From JAJCYX01 sp965243825 (lineage in GTDB: Bacteria; Chloroflexota; Dehalococcoidia; Lucifugimonadales; Lucifugimonadaceae), in the NCBI GenBank assembly GCA_965243825.1, contig CBDEVT010000001.1, positions 1,860,001 to 1,924,000 on the forward strand: a stretch of DNA of 64,000 bases, in the 5' to 3' direction. The position numbers and the translations under genes were made by a program. Shown piece after piece: positions 8,514-19,710 of the stretch. The notes under the pieces were generated by a model. It worked only from the letters and a program-made list of their open reading frames with translations. It made no database searches and was not told the origin of the DNA. Numbering within the stretch: the first letter of the stretch is position 1; every line of letters begins with the position of its first letter.

Positions 8514-10265
8514 ATGGGCGAATCAGAGTCTGTGCGGCAATACAGAACCAGAGTCGAACGAGATGTGCCGGTCAAGATGCGAGACGGCACAGTTCTCGCG
8601 GCGGATGTGTATCGTCCAGATTCCGCTGGAGAATTTCCGGTGCTGATAGAACGGACGCCTTACAGCAAGGCTGAGTCGTCCGAGACCAAGTTCGGCGCTG
8701 GGGAGTACTACTCGTCTCGAGGTTATGCCTGCGTGTTCCAGGATGTTCGCGGCCGATTCGGGTCAGGAGGCGATTTCTACCCTTTTAAAGATGATGGAGG
8801 TGGGGGGAACAGGGACGGATACGACACAGTGGAGTGGGCTGCAGAGCAAACCTGGTCTAACGGCAAGGTCGGGATGATTGGCGGATCGTATTCCGGAGCG
8901 ACACAGTATCGAGTACACGCAGACTCTCCGCCGCATCTGGCTGCCCAGTTTGTTCGCCAGAGTTCGTCTGACTACAGCAACGAATGGGTCTACAGAAACG
9001 GGGTCTTCGAGCTGGGCTTCAACATGAGCTGGGCGACCAGGCACACGGCAACCAATGTGCGTAAGTGGTCAAAACCGGAACACGCAGACTCAAATGAAGA
9101 CCGGATCAACCGGATGGTAGCCGGGCTGCAATCTGAGTTCGAACGGCTACCTTTAAAGCGAGTAGGTGTCGTAGCTGACCTGGCTCCGTGGTGGACCGAT
9201 TGGCTTGACCATCCTGAAAGTGGGTCTTACTGGGATGAGTTCAACATCTCGCCTCATTGGAACAAAGTAGAAGTTCCTGTCGCTCATCTTGGTGGTTGGT
9301 ACGACGGCTTCCTTAGAGGGACGTTACAAAACTTTGCAGGGATGGTGGCAAATGCGAAAACTGAGTTGGCACGAAAAGAACAACATCTCATCGTTGGACC
9401 GTGGGTCCACGCTCCGGATGCCGCCGATCTTGCCACCTGTGGAGAGGCAGACTTTGGTCCGGAAGCTCCAATCGGCTTCATGCAAACTCGCCTCGAATGG
9501 TTTGACTACTGGCTAAAAGGCATTGAGAACGGCCTGCTTGATCGACCTCCGGTCAGGCTGTTCGCAATGGGAGGGAACCGCTGGCGGACGTTCGACGAAT
9601 GGCCTCCGCGTGGCGCAACTCCAGCACCGTTCTATCTCCGTGCTGCCAGAGCCAACGCATGCCGTTCACTGAATGACGGTTCACTCACCACTGGTCCGGC
9701 CAGCCAGGAACCGCCAGATTCCTACGAGTATGATCCCGCCAACCCCGTCCCAACTCAGGGTGGAGCGCATCTCGGATCTGCAGCCGATGGAGCTCCAAAT
9801 GGACAGATGGATCAACGACCGATTCATGATCGAGTCCTCAGCTATACGGGTCCCGTTCTCGAACACGAACTTGACGTGACCGGTGAGGTAACCGCAATCC
9901 TGTTTGCTAAGTCGTCTGCTCCCGACACAGATTGGATCGTCAAATTGATTGACGTGCATCCTGACGGGCGGGCGATGCTTGTCTGCGATGGGGTTATAAG
10001 AGCGCGTTACCGGAGATCACGAGAGGCGCCCGAGTTGCTCAACGGCGATGTCGAAAAGTACGAAATAGATCTCTGGGGCACAAGCTACATATTCAAACGC
10101 GGCCATCGAGTTCAAGTAGTAGTGACCAGCAGTGACTTTCCTCGCTGGGATCGCAACATGAACACAGGCGGTATCAACGCGCAGGAATCAAAGAGCAACG
10201 TAGCATTCAACAGCGTATTTCACGATGCTGAGCACCCCTCACACATCTTGCTACCTTTGATGTAG
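8514..10265 (+). CDS. CocE/NonD-family alpha/beta hydrolase
   Basis: A 583-residue protein from ATG at 8514, with AAAGG eight bases upstream. The N-terminal half is an alpha/beta hydrolase: VKMRDGTVLAADVYRP opens it, FQDVRGRFGSGG is the oxyanion-side signature and GGSYSG (about residue 124) holds the nucleophilic Ser. The second half is the jelly-roll X-Pro dipeptidyl-peptidase C-terminal domain (LDVTGEVTAILFAKSSAPD onward). Relatives include cocaine esterase and glutaryl-7-ACA acylase, which cleave esters or amides. No signal peptide is seen, so it is probably cytosolic. It stands alone between convergent metK and divergent phosphohexomutase. Confidence 0.9.
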   Translation: MGESESVRQYRTRVERDVPVKMRDGTVLAADVYRPDSAGEFPVLIERTPYSKAESSETKFGAGEYYSSRGYACVFQDVRGRFGSGGDFYPFKDDGGGGNRDGYDTVEWAAEQTWSNGKVGMIGGSYSGATQYRVHADSPPHLAAQFVRQSSSDYSNEWVYRNGVFELGFNMSWATRHTATNVRKWSKPEHADSNEDRINRMVAGLQSEFERLPLKRVGVVADLAPWWTDWLDHPESGSYWDEFNISPHWNKVEVPVAHLGGWYDGFLRGTLQNFAGMVANAKTELARKEQHLIVGPWVHAPDAADLATCGEADFGPEAPIGFMQTRLEWFDYWLKGIENGLLDRPPVRLFAMGGNRWRTFDEWPPRGATPAPFYLRAARANACRSLNDGSLTTGPASQEPPDSYEYDPANPVPTQGGAHLGSAADGAPNGQMDQRPIHDRVLSYTGPVLEHELDVTGEVTAILFAKSSAPDTDWIVKLIDVHPDGRAMLVCDGVIRARYRRSREAPELLNGDVEKYEIDLWGTSYIFKRGHRVQVVVTSSDFPRWDRNMNTGGINAQESKSNVAFNSVFHDAEHPSHILLPLM

Positions 10266-10284
10266 ATGGTGAACGGGCTTTGGG

Positions 10285-11466
10285 CTAGTTTCCAGCAGCT
10301 GCCTTCAGCTCATCGACTTTGTCCAGTTGCTCCCAGGGCAGGTCAATGTCGGTTCGGCCGAAGTGCCCGTAGGCGGCAGTAGGCTGGAAGATGGGTCGCC
10401 GCAGATCGAAGTTGTCGATGATCGCACCAGCTCTCAGGTCGAACACCTTATCGACAAGTTCCGCCAGTTCCGAGTCCGACTTCTTGCCGGTGCCATGGCT
10501 GTCGACCATCACGGAGATCGGTCGTGCCACCCCGATGGCGTATGAGACCTGTACCTCAGCGCGATCTGCCAGGCCTGCTGCGACTAAATTCTTCGCTACA
10601 TGCCGCGCTGCGTAAGCGCCGGATCGGTCCACCTTTGTCGGGTCCTTGCCCGAGAAAGCTCCGCCACCGTGACGGGCCGATCCACCATAGGTGTCAACAA
10701 TGATCTTACGACCCGTCAGTCCGGCGTCGCCAACTGGGCCACCGACCACAAACCTACCGGATGGATTGATGTGGTACTTGGTGTTGGAATCCAGTAGTTC
10801 TGCCGGAACCACTTCTTTGATCACAGACTTGTGGAGATCCGCTTCAATCCGTTCATTCGGAACATCGTCGTCGTGCTGAGTGCTGATAACGATGGTATCT
10901 ATCCTCTGCGGTACATGATCTTCGGAGTACTCCACAGTCACCTGGCTTTTGCTGTCAGGGCGGAGGTATGGAATCTCGCCGCTACGTCTAACCTGTGCCA
11001 TCTTCAGCGTCAGTCTGTGTGCGATGCTGATCGGCAGCGGCATGTATTCGGGAGTTTCGTTAGACGCATAGCCAATCATCATCCCCTGGTCTCCCGCACC
11101 AACCTCCTGTGCTCCTTCTTCGCCTCGTACTTCGAGGGCGGTGTCCACACCTGCCTTGATATCTGGCGATTGCTCGTTCAAGGCGACGAGTACGGCGCAA
11201 CTATTGCAGGAGAAGCCGTACTCATCCTTGTCATACCCGATGCGCTCGATCGTGTCCCGGACGATCGCTTTGATGTCCAGCGTCGCTTTAGTGGTTATCT
11301 CTCCGAAGACGATCACGAATCCGGTTGCTACCGATGTTTCGCAGGCAACCCGAGACATTGGGTCCTGAGCCAGTGCCGCATCCAAAACCCCGTCCGAGAT
11401 CTGGTCACAGATCTTGTCAGGATGGCCTTCAGATACCGATTCAGAAGTAAGCAGGTAGTTGCCCAT
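10285..11466 (-). CDS. metK: S-adenosylmethionine synthetase
   Basis: A 393-residue protein, normal size for MetK. Hallmarks are SEGHPDKICDQISD (10-23), GAGDQGMMIGYA (about 123), the P-loop-like GGGAFSGKDPTKVDRS and the C-terminal FDLRRPIF plus YGHFGR. It makes S-adenosylmethionine from methionine and ATP in the cytosol. It is the last gene of a leftward cluster (rhodanese, PfkB kinase, ahcY, metK), with 69 bases between it and ahcY, so it probably shares a transcript with the enzyme that removes SAH. No SAM riboswitch is visible in front of it. Confidence 0.98.
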   Translation of the reverse strand: MGNYLLTSESVSEGHPDKICDQISDGVLDAALAQDPMSRVACETSVATGFVIVFGEITTKATLDIKAIVRDTIERIGYDKDEYGFSCNSCAVLVALNEQSPDIKAGVDTALEVRGEEGAQEVGAGDQGMMIGYASNETPEYMPLPISIAHRLTLKMAQVRRSGEIPYLRPDSKSQVTVEYSEDHVPQRIDTIVISTQHDDDVPNERIEADLHKSVIKEVVPAELLDSNTKYHINPSGRFVVGGPVGDAGLTGRKIIVDTYGGSARHGGGAFSGKDPTKVDRSGAYAARHVAKNLVAAGLADRAEVQVSYAIGVARPISVMVDSHGTGKKSDSELAELVDKVFDLRAGAIIDNFDLRRPIFQPTAAYGHFGRTDIDLPWEQLDKVDELKAAAGN

Positions 11467-11535
11467 ATCCAGTTTCTCTACGCTCCGTGCTTTCTCAAGT
11501 TGCCCGTTGTCATCTCCGATGTGATCAACAAAGGA

Positions 11536-12789
11536 CTAGGTTCCAGACTCCCAACTGTTCAGGTACTTGTCCTGTTCAGGCGTCAACGTATCGAAGCTCA
11601 TTCCCATGGCTCCAAGTTTGATTCGGGCGATCTCGCTGTCCAGCTCATGCGGAATTGTGTAGACGCCAGGATCCATGTTCTGGTGGTTCGTCACGATGTA
11701 TTCACCAGCCAGAGCCTGGTTTGCGAAGCTCATGTCCATGACTGAAGGTGGGTGTCCTTCAGCGGCGCCAAGGTTCACCAATCTGCCTTCCGCAAGCAGG
11801 AATACCTTCTTGCCGTCTTCGAAAGTGTATTCGTCGACAAATGGACGGACTCGCCGCTTGGCCTCCGACATCTCTTCAAGAGCTTTCACGTTGATCTCAA
11901 CGTCAAAGTGCCCTGAGTTCGCGACAATGGCCCCATCTTTCATGCTTTCAAAATGATGCCGGTCGACGCCGTGCATTCCTCCAGTGACCGTCAGGAAGAT
12001 GTCGCCAACCTTGGCGGCCTCGTTCATTGACATCACCTGGTGGCCGTCCATGACAGCCTCGAGAGCCTTTACAGGGTCAACTTCACACACGATCGTGTGC
12101 GCACCCATCCCTTTGGCCCGCGAGGCGAAACCACGTCCGCACCAGCCGTATCCAATGGTCACAACCGACTTCCCTGTGATCAGGATGTTCGTAGCTCTTA
12201 TGATGCCGTCCAAGGTGCTTTGTCCGGTTCCATATCGGTTGTCGAACATGTGCTTGGTGTCAGAGTCGTTAACTGCGACAATCGGGTAGCGGAGCTTTCC
12301 CTGTCCATGCAGCGCGCGGAGCCGGATCACCCCTGTGGTGGTCTCTTCCATGCCGCCTATCACACCGTCAAGCAGATGCGTTTTTTCGCTGTGAAGCATT
12401 GCAACAACATCGGCACCATCGTCCATGGTCACCTGGGGCCCAGTGTCAACAGCTGCAGACATGTGCTTGTAGTAGGTGTCATTGTCTTCGCCCTTAATAG
12501 CGAAAACGGGTATGCCTTCGGCAACCAGGTGGGCGGCGATATCGTCCTGAGTAGAAAGAGGGTTTGAGGCACACATCGTTACCTCAGCTCCTCCTGCTTT
12601 CAGAGTTTTCGCCAGGTTTGACGTCTCGGCCGTGATGTGCAGGCACCCGGCCATCTTGACTCCTTTTAGAGGCTTTTCTTTTTCAAAGCGCTCCCTGATA
12701 GTCCTGAGCACTGGCATCTCACGCTCGGCCCACTCTGAACGCAGAGCACCGTCTGCCGCCAGGTTGATGTCCTTGATGTCATATTCCAT
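11536..12789 (-). CDS. ahcY: Adenosylhomocysteinase
   Basis: A 417-residue SAH hydrolase of the short form lacking the roughly 40-residue insertion of many bacterial enzymes. Recognisable segments are HITAETSNLAKTL near residue 50, the NAD-binding GYGWCGRGFASRAKGMGA (about 220) and ANSGHFDVEI. It cleaves S-adenosylhomocysteine to homocysteine and adenosine using bound NAD. It lies between a PfkB-type kinase and metK, completing the methyl cycle in one gene cluster; the adenosine it releases is a reasonable substrate for the neighbouring kinase. Confidence 0.97.
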   Translation of the reverse strand: MEYDIKDINLAADGALRSEWAEREMPVLRTIRERFEKEKPLKGVKMAGCLHITAETSNLAKTLKAGGAEVTMCASNPLSTQDDIAAHLVAEGIPVFAIKGEDNDTYYKHMSAAVDTGPQVTMDDGADVVAMLHSEKTHLLDGVIGGMEETTTGVIRLRALHGQGKLRYPIVAVNDSDTKHMFDNRYGTGQSTLDGIIRATNILITGKSVVTIGYGWCGRGFASRAKGMGAHTIVCEVDPVKALEAVMDGHQVMSMNEAAKVGDIFLTVTGGMHGVDRHHFESMKDGAIVANSGHFDVEINVKALEEMSEAKRRVRPFVDEYTFEDGKKVFLLAEGRLVNLGAAEGHPPSVMDMSFANQALAGEYIVTNHQNMDPGVYTIPHELDSEIARIKLGAMGMSFDTLTPEQDKYLNSWESGT

Positions 12790-12867
12790 TTAGTTGCCCC
12801 CGTGCCTGTTAATGTTCTGGCGGACTGCGACAGCAATTGAACTCGGATAGCGATTTGCTGAAGCAGG

Positions 12868-13836
12868 TTACGAACTAACTATGTTGTCTTGCTGCCGCTC
12901 TTTCAGCGGTAGCGGCTCGTTGTCTGTGATTGGTTCGAATCTCGTGAGATCGACGAACGCATTGAAGCGGCTTTCAATGTCTGTGGCTTTGATGTTTCGA
13001 ATCCGGTCAAGTCCGAATGCCTCGACGGCGAATGAAGCCATCGTGGAACCGACAATCGCACCACGCCTCAGCCCTTCTTCTGATATATCGCCCGTAGCCG
13101 CGATGTATCCCATGAACCCACCGGCAAACGAATCACCTGCACCTGTTGGATCGACAACCTTCGCAAGAGGATATGCCGGCGCAGCGAAGTTGAAGTTTTC
13201 ACTAAACAATGCTGCCCCGTACTCACCTCGCTTAATGACCACCGTTGAAGGCCCCGCCTTAAGCAGCGTGGCAGCTGCGGTAGGCAGGTGATACTCATCC
13301 GTGAACTGGCGAGCTTCACTTTCGTTGATGGTCAGAATATCGACTTTCGATATCAATTCAGCAAGTTTCGGTCGAGCGATATCGATCCACAGGTTCATCG
13401 TGTCACACGCCACCAGTTTTGGTCGTGATGACATCGACTCAAGTACCTTGATCTGAAGTGACGGCTCGATATTGGCGAGAAACAGGAACGGTGCCGCTGC
13501 GTGCCGCTCACCGAGCTCAGGCGCGAAATCGGCGAACACGTTCAACTGTGTTTCGTGCGTCACCGCCGTGTTGATGTCCTGTAGATAGTCGCCTGACCAC
13601 CTGAACGTTTCGCCATCAGCGATTTCCAGCCCGGAAACATCAATGCCGTGGTCCTTGTAGGAGTTGAGGTCTTCGTCGCTGAAGTCCTTGCCAACAACGC
13701 CGAGCAGGCCCACTTCCGTGAAATGACTTGCCGAGACGGAGAAGTAGGAGGCTGAGCCACCCAACTGAGAGTCCCTTCGGCCTTCAGGAGTTTCGACTGT
13801 GTCGTAAGCGACTGACCCAACAACGAGAATTTTCAA
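12868..13836 (-). CDS. PfkB-family carbohydrate/nucleoside kinase
   Basis: The protein starts at TTG 13836, where GGA precedes by six bases and the first strand reads LKILVVGSVAYDTVETP; an upstream extension in frame looks non-coding. It is about 322 residues. The PfkB signature DPTGAGDSFAGGF, with its catalytic Asp, is intact, as is the N-terminal GGSASYFSVSA. The family phosphorylates sugars or nucleosides. Placement upstream of ahcY, which releases adenosine, makes adenosine kinase an attractive but unproved assignment. Ribokinase or another sugar kinase remains possible. Confidence 0.88.
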   Translation of the reverse strand: MKILVVGSVAYDTVETPEGRRDSQLGGSASYFSVSASHFTEVGLLGVVGKDFSDEDLNSYKDHGIDVSGLEIADGETFRWSGDYLQDINTAVTHETQLNVFADFAPELGERHAAAPFLFLANIEPSLQIKVLESMSSRPKLVACDTMNLWIDIARPKLAELISKVDILTINESEARQFTDEYHLPTAAATLLKAGPSTVVIKRGEYGAALFSENFNFAAPAYPLAKVVDPTGAGDSFAGGFMGYIAATGDISEEGLRRGAIVGSTMASFAVEAFGLDRIRNIKATDIESRFNAFVDLTRFEPITDNEPLPLKERQQDNIVSS

Positions 13837-13997
13837 CGCGGTTCCATTCAGGACAGAGAAAATTAGCGAACGGTGGCGAATGTATCGGCCAGACCTAATG
13901 AGTTTGAGGAGATCACAACTCTGCAGTTTCGCACGGCCTTCGGATGAATAGCGTCCGCGCGAAGGCATTTTCTGGTCGGCACTAGCGGCATCTCTGG

Positions 13998-14351
13998 TTA
14001 CTTGTCTTTGCCGTAAGAGGTCGGCAGGCCTTTCTCGATCCAAGTCGGAGTGCCATCTTCAATGTTGAACAATCTGTCCTGTGACGCGCCCATCGCAGCA
14101 GCGTACTCAGCCGCTAGACCGCTACGGGCACCTACAGCACAGATGAAAAGTAGCTTGCCGTCTTCTGGCAGTTCAGCGAAGCGCGGGATAACGTCGTCAA
14201 CTGGTACCCAGAGCGCTCCTTCGATGTGCCCTGACTCATACTCGTCTTCCCTACGTACGTCGATTGCGACTGCGTCTCCAGCCTGTAGCATCTCGTTGGC
14301 TTCTTCTACGGATACCCGCGTATAGGGCTCACCTGGAACTTGTCTTGCCAT
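13998..14351 (-). CDS. Rhodanese-like domain protein
   Basis: A 117-residue single-domain rhodanese from ATG at 14351 with GAGG close upstream. It has AIDVRREDEYESGHIEGA (29-46) and the active-site loop CAVGARS with Cys71, so the sulfurtransferase Cys is kept. Such proteins move sulfane sulfur to acceptors in the cytosol; no specific partner is known. It is the first gene of the leftward methyl-cycle cluster, followed by the PfkB kinase, which suggests a link with sulfur amino-acid metabolism. It is divergent from the 16S rRNA promoter. Confidence 0.88.
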   Translation of the reverse strand: MARQVPGEPYTRVSVEEANEMLQAGDAVAIDVRREDEYESGHIEGALWVPVDDVIPRFAELPEDGKLLFICAVGARSGLAAEYAAAMGASQDRLFNIEDGTPTWIEKGLPTSYGKDK

Positions 14352-14542
14352 CTCATCCTCGCACCACTGTGCTGCGTCAGACCAACTGGTTTCGTGAGAA
14401 CTGATACTGATTCTTATCAGGAGCACCAATGATTGTATCCCTAGATGAATCCGATAGTTAGAAGTGACACTGCTGATCTGATGCGATGACTGCATTGTCT
14501 CCCGAGTTAGCGTTCAGTTGCCGTGAACCTGATGTAAATCCG

Positions 14543-14572
14543 TTGACACTGAACTGAATCGCCACATATACT
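14543..14572 (+). promoter_or_regulatory. 16S rRNA promoter
   Basis: A consensus -35 box TTGACA (14543-14548) is followed after 18 bases by TATACT (14567-14572), placing the transcript start near 14580, about 80 bases before the mature 16S end. The first ten bases, TTGACACTGA, recur exactly at the pyrG promoter. Confidence 0.75.
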
Positions 14573-14624
14573 TGCCTTTCGCTCGCAAATAACCTGGCCC
14601 GTTCAGGGCTTGTGGGAGCGGCAC

Positions 14625-14651
14625 CTTAACAGTTGAATAGTGGATGGAAAG
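14625..14651 (+). repeat. Left arm of the 16S processing stem
   Basis: The 27 bases before the 16S gene, from cttaac to ggaaag, are the reverse complement of 16481-16508 apart from two differences near cttaac and one extra base at the other end. Such long flanking arms form the RNase III stem of pre-16S rRNA. Confidence 0.8.
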
Positions 14652-14662
14652 TTCGTCAAAAA

Positions 14663-16168
<1,506 letters not shown>

Positions 16169-16480
16169 AGTTCTCACTACGGGTGGATCTTGAGATTCTG
16201 TACGTACGGAGCGCGCGGTGCGCATTCCAGTACTGAAACGATAGGTTCATAAACAGCCCGTTCGAGACTACCCAGGTCGTTCGGTGACCGGTTTTACTGC
16301 GAATAAATACTTGAGCGAGATTCCCGAACTTGCTTCTTGGCAACAGGACGCAGGGAAGTGGAAGGGGCTCGTAGCTTGAAACAGTCGAACCCGCCAGATC
16401 ATGGTCATCGTTACTGGAAAACGGTTCGCAGGACCGTAAAACCTGCAAAGAAGCTAAACACTTCGTGAACCCTCGATGAG

Positions 16481-16508
16481 CTTTTCCATCCACTATTCAG
16501 CCGTTAAG
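16481..16508 (+). repeat. Right arm of the 16S processing stem
   Basis: This segment (cttttccatccactattcag and the following eight bases) pairs with 14625-14651, enclosing the 16S gene and about 318 bases of trailing sequence without any tRNA. It sits directly before the terminator. Confidence 0.8.
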
Positions 16509-16512
16509 ACTG

Positions 16513-16537
16513 AACCCGGCACAAAGCCGGGTTTTTT
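16513..16537 (+). terminator. Rho-independent terminator of the 16S transcript
   Basis: The stem aacccggc / gccgggtt with loop acaaa is followed by a run of T residues. It lies five bases after the processing stem, so the transcript carries only 16S rRNA. Confidence 0.92.
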
Positions 16538-16799
16538 GTTGCTTTCCGGTTTTCTCACTGGGCAATTCCATATGCCCTCGGTTAAGAGCTGTGCGGAATA
16601 CCCCCCGGCTGTAACGTAAACGCTGCCGGGCAACCGTAGAATCTCTCATTAGAGTCGCTCATTGACTAGAGTGCCTAATCTTCGACCACTCCTTTGCGAT
16701 TGAATAAAAGGATCACAACTGACTTCCGTCGCGAAATCCCAAGGTAGTACAGATCTGGTCAGATGGATTACCAGTCGAAAGATCGAGTTCTGGGCCGAG

Positions 16800-19196
16800 G
16801 TGACTTGGCTTAGCGCAATCGTTCTTGTGCCACTGGTGTTTTCGTTTAGCGGTGGCACGATCGCATTTGAAGAACCCAAGAGATACGCCCTTCACTTCTT
16901 CGCACTAATCCTGCTTTGCATGTTGATTTGGACAGGTGTCAATCGAGGCGTTGTGTTTTGGGGTGGGTCCGCCAATAAATCGAATTTTGATGTGTGGCCA
17001 TGGATAACCAGAAATCCAGCGAATCTGACCTTGTCTTTCGTTGGGCTTTTCACCTTCGGGTACATCTTGTCGACACTGCTTTCACCGGTGCCGGCTTTCA
17101 GTGCGTTGGGGGCCGATCCTGAAACGACGGGATACAACCTGTATACCTTCCTTGCGATGATAATTATCGCGCTATCGATATTGATATATGCAACATCAAC
17201 AAGTCAAATATGGCGAATAATCTATGCGTTAGTGTTTGTAGGCATAGTCAGTTCTATATATGGAATAATGCAAAGTAATGGCTGGGATCCCGTCGGCGTG
17301 ACTGACGCACAGATACGTGTAATATCATCGTTTGGCAACCCACTTTACTTTGGTGCCTATCTCGTGATCGCTATCCCACTGACGGTGGTGTTGATCGGTC
17401 ATCAGTGGATATCTAATATCTGGGTTCGCTCAGCAACGCTTAGCGCTATCCTTAGTTTGGAAGTGCTCGCTCTGTGGTTGACGGGTTCAAGAGGGCCGCT
17501 GGTGGGTCTGATTGCAGGACTACTTGCCCTCGGAGCGGTGCTTCTTGTAATCACCTCGTATAAGAGCATCAAACCGAAACACATACCTGTTGCGGTGATT
17601 CTGGTCTTCACTCCGATCTTGACGATGCTCCTGATCGCCCCTGCAGGCGGGATCTACTCACGCCCTACGCAGTTTTCAGGTGAATTCGATGCCGTTGTGG
17701 GACGGTTGCAAAACTCCCCGGGTCAACCAACAGAAGACGAACCGATTGCAGGTGAGTCAGATTCTCCTCTAGTCAATGACCCCGGTGGTTCTCTGCTTGC
17801 CGGGATCGAATCGGTACCACTACAGTCCCGTTTCGGCGGCTTTGTTGATGCGGGCCTGGCTGGGCGTGCGTCGATATGGTCAAACGTTTTCGAACTATCG
17901 ACCTCGTGGGACCGCCAACAGCCTGATAGTGGTATCGCAAGGGTACTCAGGCCAGTCTTCGGATACGGACCAGATATGCTGCGGTATTCGACTCCACTCG
18001 TATCAGAGCCACGTGTCTCCATGCAGGTGGTTGATCAGGCGCATAATCGGCCTCTTCAGTACCTGGCAGAACTTGGATGGTTCGGACTGTTCGCGTTCAT
18101 GGCCATACTGTTGTCGTTAGCGTCGACACTGCTACGTATGACGCTCATTGCGAGGCAGAACTACTCCCTTCATCATTCCGCAATTGTGTTCATAGTAATT
18201 GGTGTTTCTGGAGCACTAGTCGGCAATTTCGTAGAACAATTGATCGGTGTAGGCAGAATATCTGATTTGTTCGTTTTCTGGATTCTGGTAGCAATTGTGA
18301 TTGTGCTTTATCGAATTGCTACAAAAGGAAACATAACAATTACTGTAGATGGACAAAAAAATACTGAGACAATTCAGAATCATCGAAGTGCTAAGCCAAA
18401 ATATCAACCGAAACGACCAAATCGTACACCTGCGGTCATTGCTACTTCGATTGTTGCAGTTCTGGTGATAGTTTTGTTCTACACGATTGATGTCGGCAGC
18501 CTGCGAGCGTCTATGCTCGGAGTGGCAGCAGGTTCTGAACCTCGTGCCTCGGTCGGATTCGTAACTCTCCGAGACGCACAGCGTTTGGCGCCAAACTATG
18601 AGGCGCTTGTTATCCGGTCAGTCGATCGTCTTCTGCAAGAGTCTGAACTTTTCATGGAACAGGATGACCGGGAATCAGCGACCGTCGTTGTAGAGGAGGC
18701 TCGCAGGCAGTTGATTGAATTTCACGAGAGAAACCCTCTCGCTCTGCCAACTCGAGTCATGCTCGCAAACGTCGCATCGAAAAGAGTTGAGTTAGGTATA
18801 GAGAATTCTGCAGCTGAAATGATCGCGAGTTATGAAGACCTGGCAGATCAGTTTCCGAACGAAGGAAACCTTCTAAGCGCAGTGGGTGCCGTCTACCTGA
18901 TAGTTGGGCGAAACGAAGAAGCGTTGACGATGGCCAACCGTTCGATTGTCATCGAAAGAACTACTCGTGCGATTCCTCAGGCCTGGTGGGTGAGAGCTAC
19001 CGCGTTGTCACAAATTGGTGATATCAGAGAGGCGGCAATAGCGTACCTCACAGTGATCACGCGAGATCGAGACACTCAGTTGTCTGTTAATTCACACTAC
19101 GCTCTCGCAGATCTCTACGAAGAGGATGGAGATGCCGAGACAGCTGAGTCTCTGAGAGAACAGGCTGCGGTCATAGAGGGGCGACTCGACGCTTGA
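16800..19196 (+). CDS. O-antigen ligase/polymerase-like membrane protein with TPR tail
   Basis: About 800 residues. The first 480 or so hold roughly 10-12 membrane helices with a long loop near residues 290-400 (VFGYGPDMLRY, then QVVDQAHNRPLQYLAELGWFGL), the pattern of the Wzy_C/O-antigen ligase family. After a basic linker and one more helix (residues about 545-565), a soluble C-terminus of about 220 residues looks like TPR helices (EALTMANRSIVIERTTRAIPQAW). Such proteins join surface polysaccharide units at the membrane. GTG at 16800 would start inside the first helix; a CTG at about 16717 preceded by AAAGGA would give a more natural N-terminus, so the true start is uncertain. Confidence 0.8.
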   Translation: MTWLSAIVLVPLVFSFSGGTIAFEEPKRYALHFFALILLCMLIWTGVNRGVVFWGGSANKSNFDVWPWITRNPANLTLSFVGLFTFGYILSTLLSPVPAFSALGADPETTGYNLYTFLAMIIIALSILIYATSTSQIWRIIYALVFVGIVSSIYGIMQSNGWDPVGVTDAQIRVISSFGNPLYFGAYLVIAIPLTVVLIGHQWISNIWVRSATLSAILSLEVLALWLTGSRGPLVGLIAGLLALGAVLLVITSYKSIKPKHIPVAVILVFTPILTMLLIAPAGGIYSRPTQFSGEFDAVVGRLQNSPGQPTEDEPIAGESDSPLVNDPGGSLLAGIESVPLQSRFGGFVDAGLAGRASIWSNVFELSTSWDRQQPDSGIARVLRPVFGYGPDMLRYSTPLVSEPRVSMQVVDQAHNRPLQYLAELGWFGLFAFMAILLSLASTLLRMTLIARQNYSLHHSAIVFIVIGVSGALVGNFVEQLIGVGRISDLFVFWILVAIVIVLYRIATKGNITITVDGQKNTETIQNHRSAKPKYQPKRPNRTPAVIATSIVAVLVIVLFYTIDVGSLRASMLGVAAGSEPRASVGFVTLRDAQRLAPNYEALVIRSVDRLLQESELFMEQDDRESATVVVEEARRQLIEFHERNPLALPTRVMLANVASKRVELGIENSAAEMIASYEDLADQFPNEGNLLSAVGAVYLIVGRNEEALTMANRSIVIERTTRAIPQAWWVRATALSQIGDIREAAIAYLTVITRDRDTQLSVNSHYALADLYEEDGDAETAESLREQAAVIEGRLDA

Positions 19197-19231
19197 GTCC
19201 AGTTGATTCGAGTAATAAGAATGATTGAGTT

Positions 19232-19639
19232 ATGACAAGTGAAACTTGCAAAGTAATCCGCGGTGACCAGCTTGAAGTTGAGGTCAACTCCGGGGCAATG
19301 ACACGTCTGGCGGGTGTTTCCGAGAGTTTGACAGGTTCTACCGGGATCCATCTCGCCGTGGCAACGGTTCCGCCCGGGCGGTGCTCAACTACCCACTACC
19401 ATACGAACTGTGAATCAGCGATTTACATCGTCAGCGGCAAAGGACTGTTCCTTTCAGGGACGGAGTTGGAACAAGAAGATGAAATTACAGCAGGTGATTT
19501 CGTCTACGTGCCACCAAATTCCAATCATCAACCCGTCAACACCTCCGAAACTGAGAACCTTGTGCTCATAGTTGCCCGGAACACTCCAGTGGAACTCGTT
19601 GTAGAATTACCCGGTCTCGGTCGAAAAGACTGCCTTTAG
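19232..19639 (+). CDS. Cupin-domain protein
   Basis: A 135-residue single cupin. The first metal motif is visible as PGRCSTTHYHTNCESAIYIV, with His-x-His and the downstream Glu, and the second as GDFVYVPPNSNHQPVN with its His. It is probably a small metal-binding enzyme or sensor; the ligand is unknown. It lies 35 bases after the membrane protein on the same strand and is the last chromosomal gene before tRNA-Ile and the inserted element. Confidence 0.85.
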   Translation: MTSETCKVIRGDQLEVEVNSGAMTRLAGVSESLTGSTGIHLAVATVPPGRCSTTHYHTNCESAIYIVSGKGLFLSGTELEQEDEITAGDFVYVPPNSNHQPVNTSETENLVLIVARNTPVELVVELPGLGRKDCL

Positions 19640-19710
19640 CGGAGTCTTCGCCACTCGTTTGATCCGAACTTTCACTAAGCGCGGATCCAGTCTTTGGTCG
19701 ACCTTTAGAC

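Noticed and set aside
10831..11745. Long open frame of 304 codons on the plus strand
   Set aside because: It lies antisense to metK and the end of ahcY, which are certain, and its translation resembles no protein.
11467..14520. SAM or SAH riboswitch in the methyl-cycle cluster
   Set aside because: The gaps are short and no conserved riboswitch core could be recognised before the rhodanese, ahcY or metK genes.
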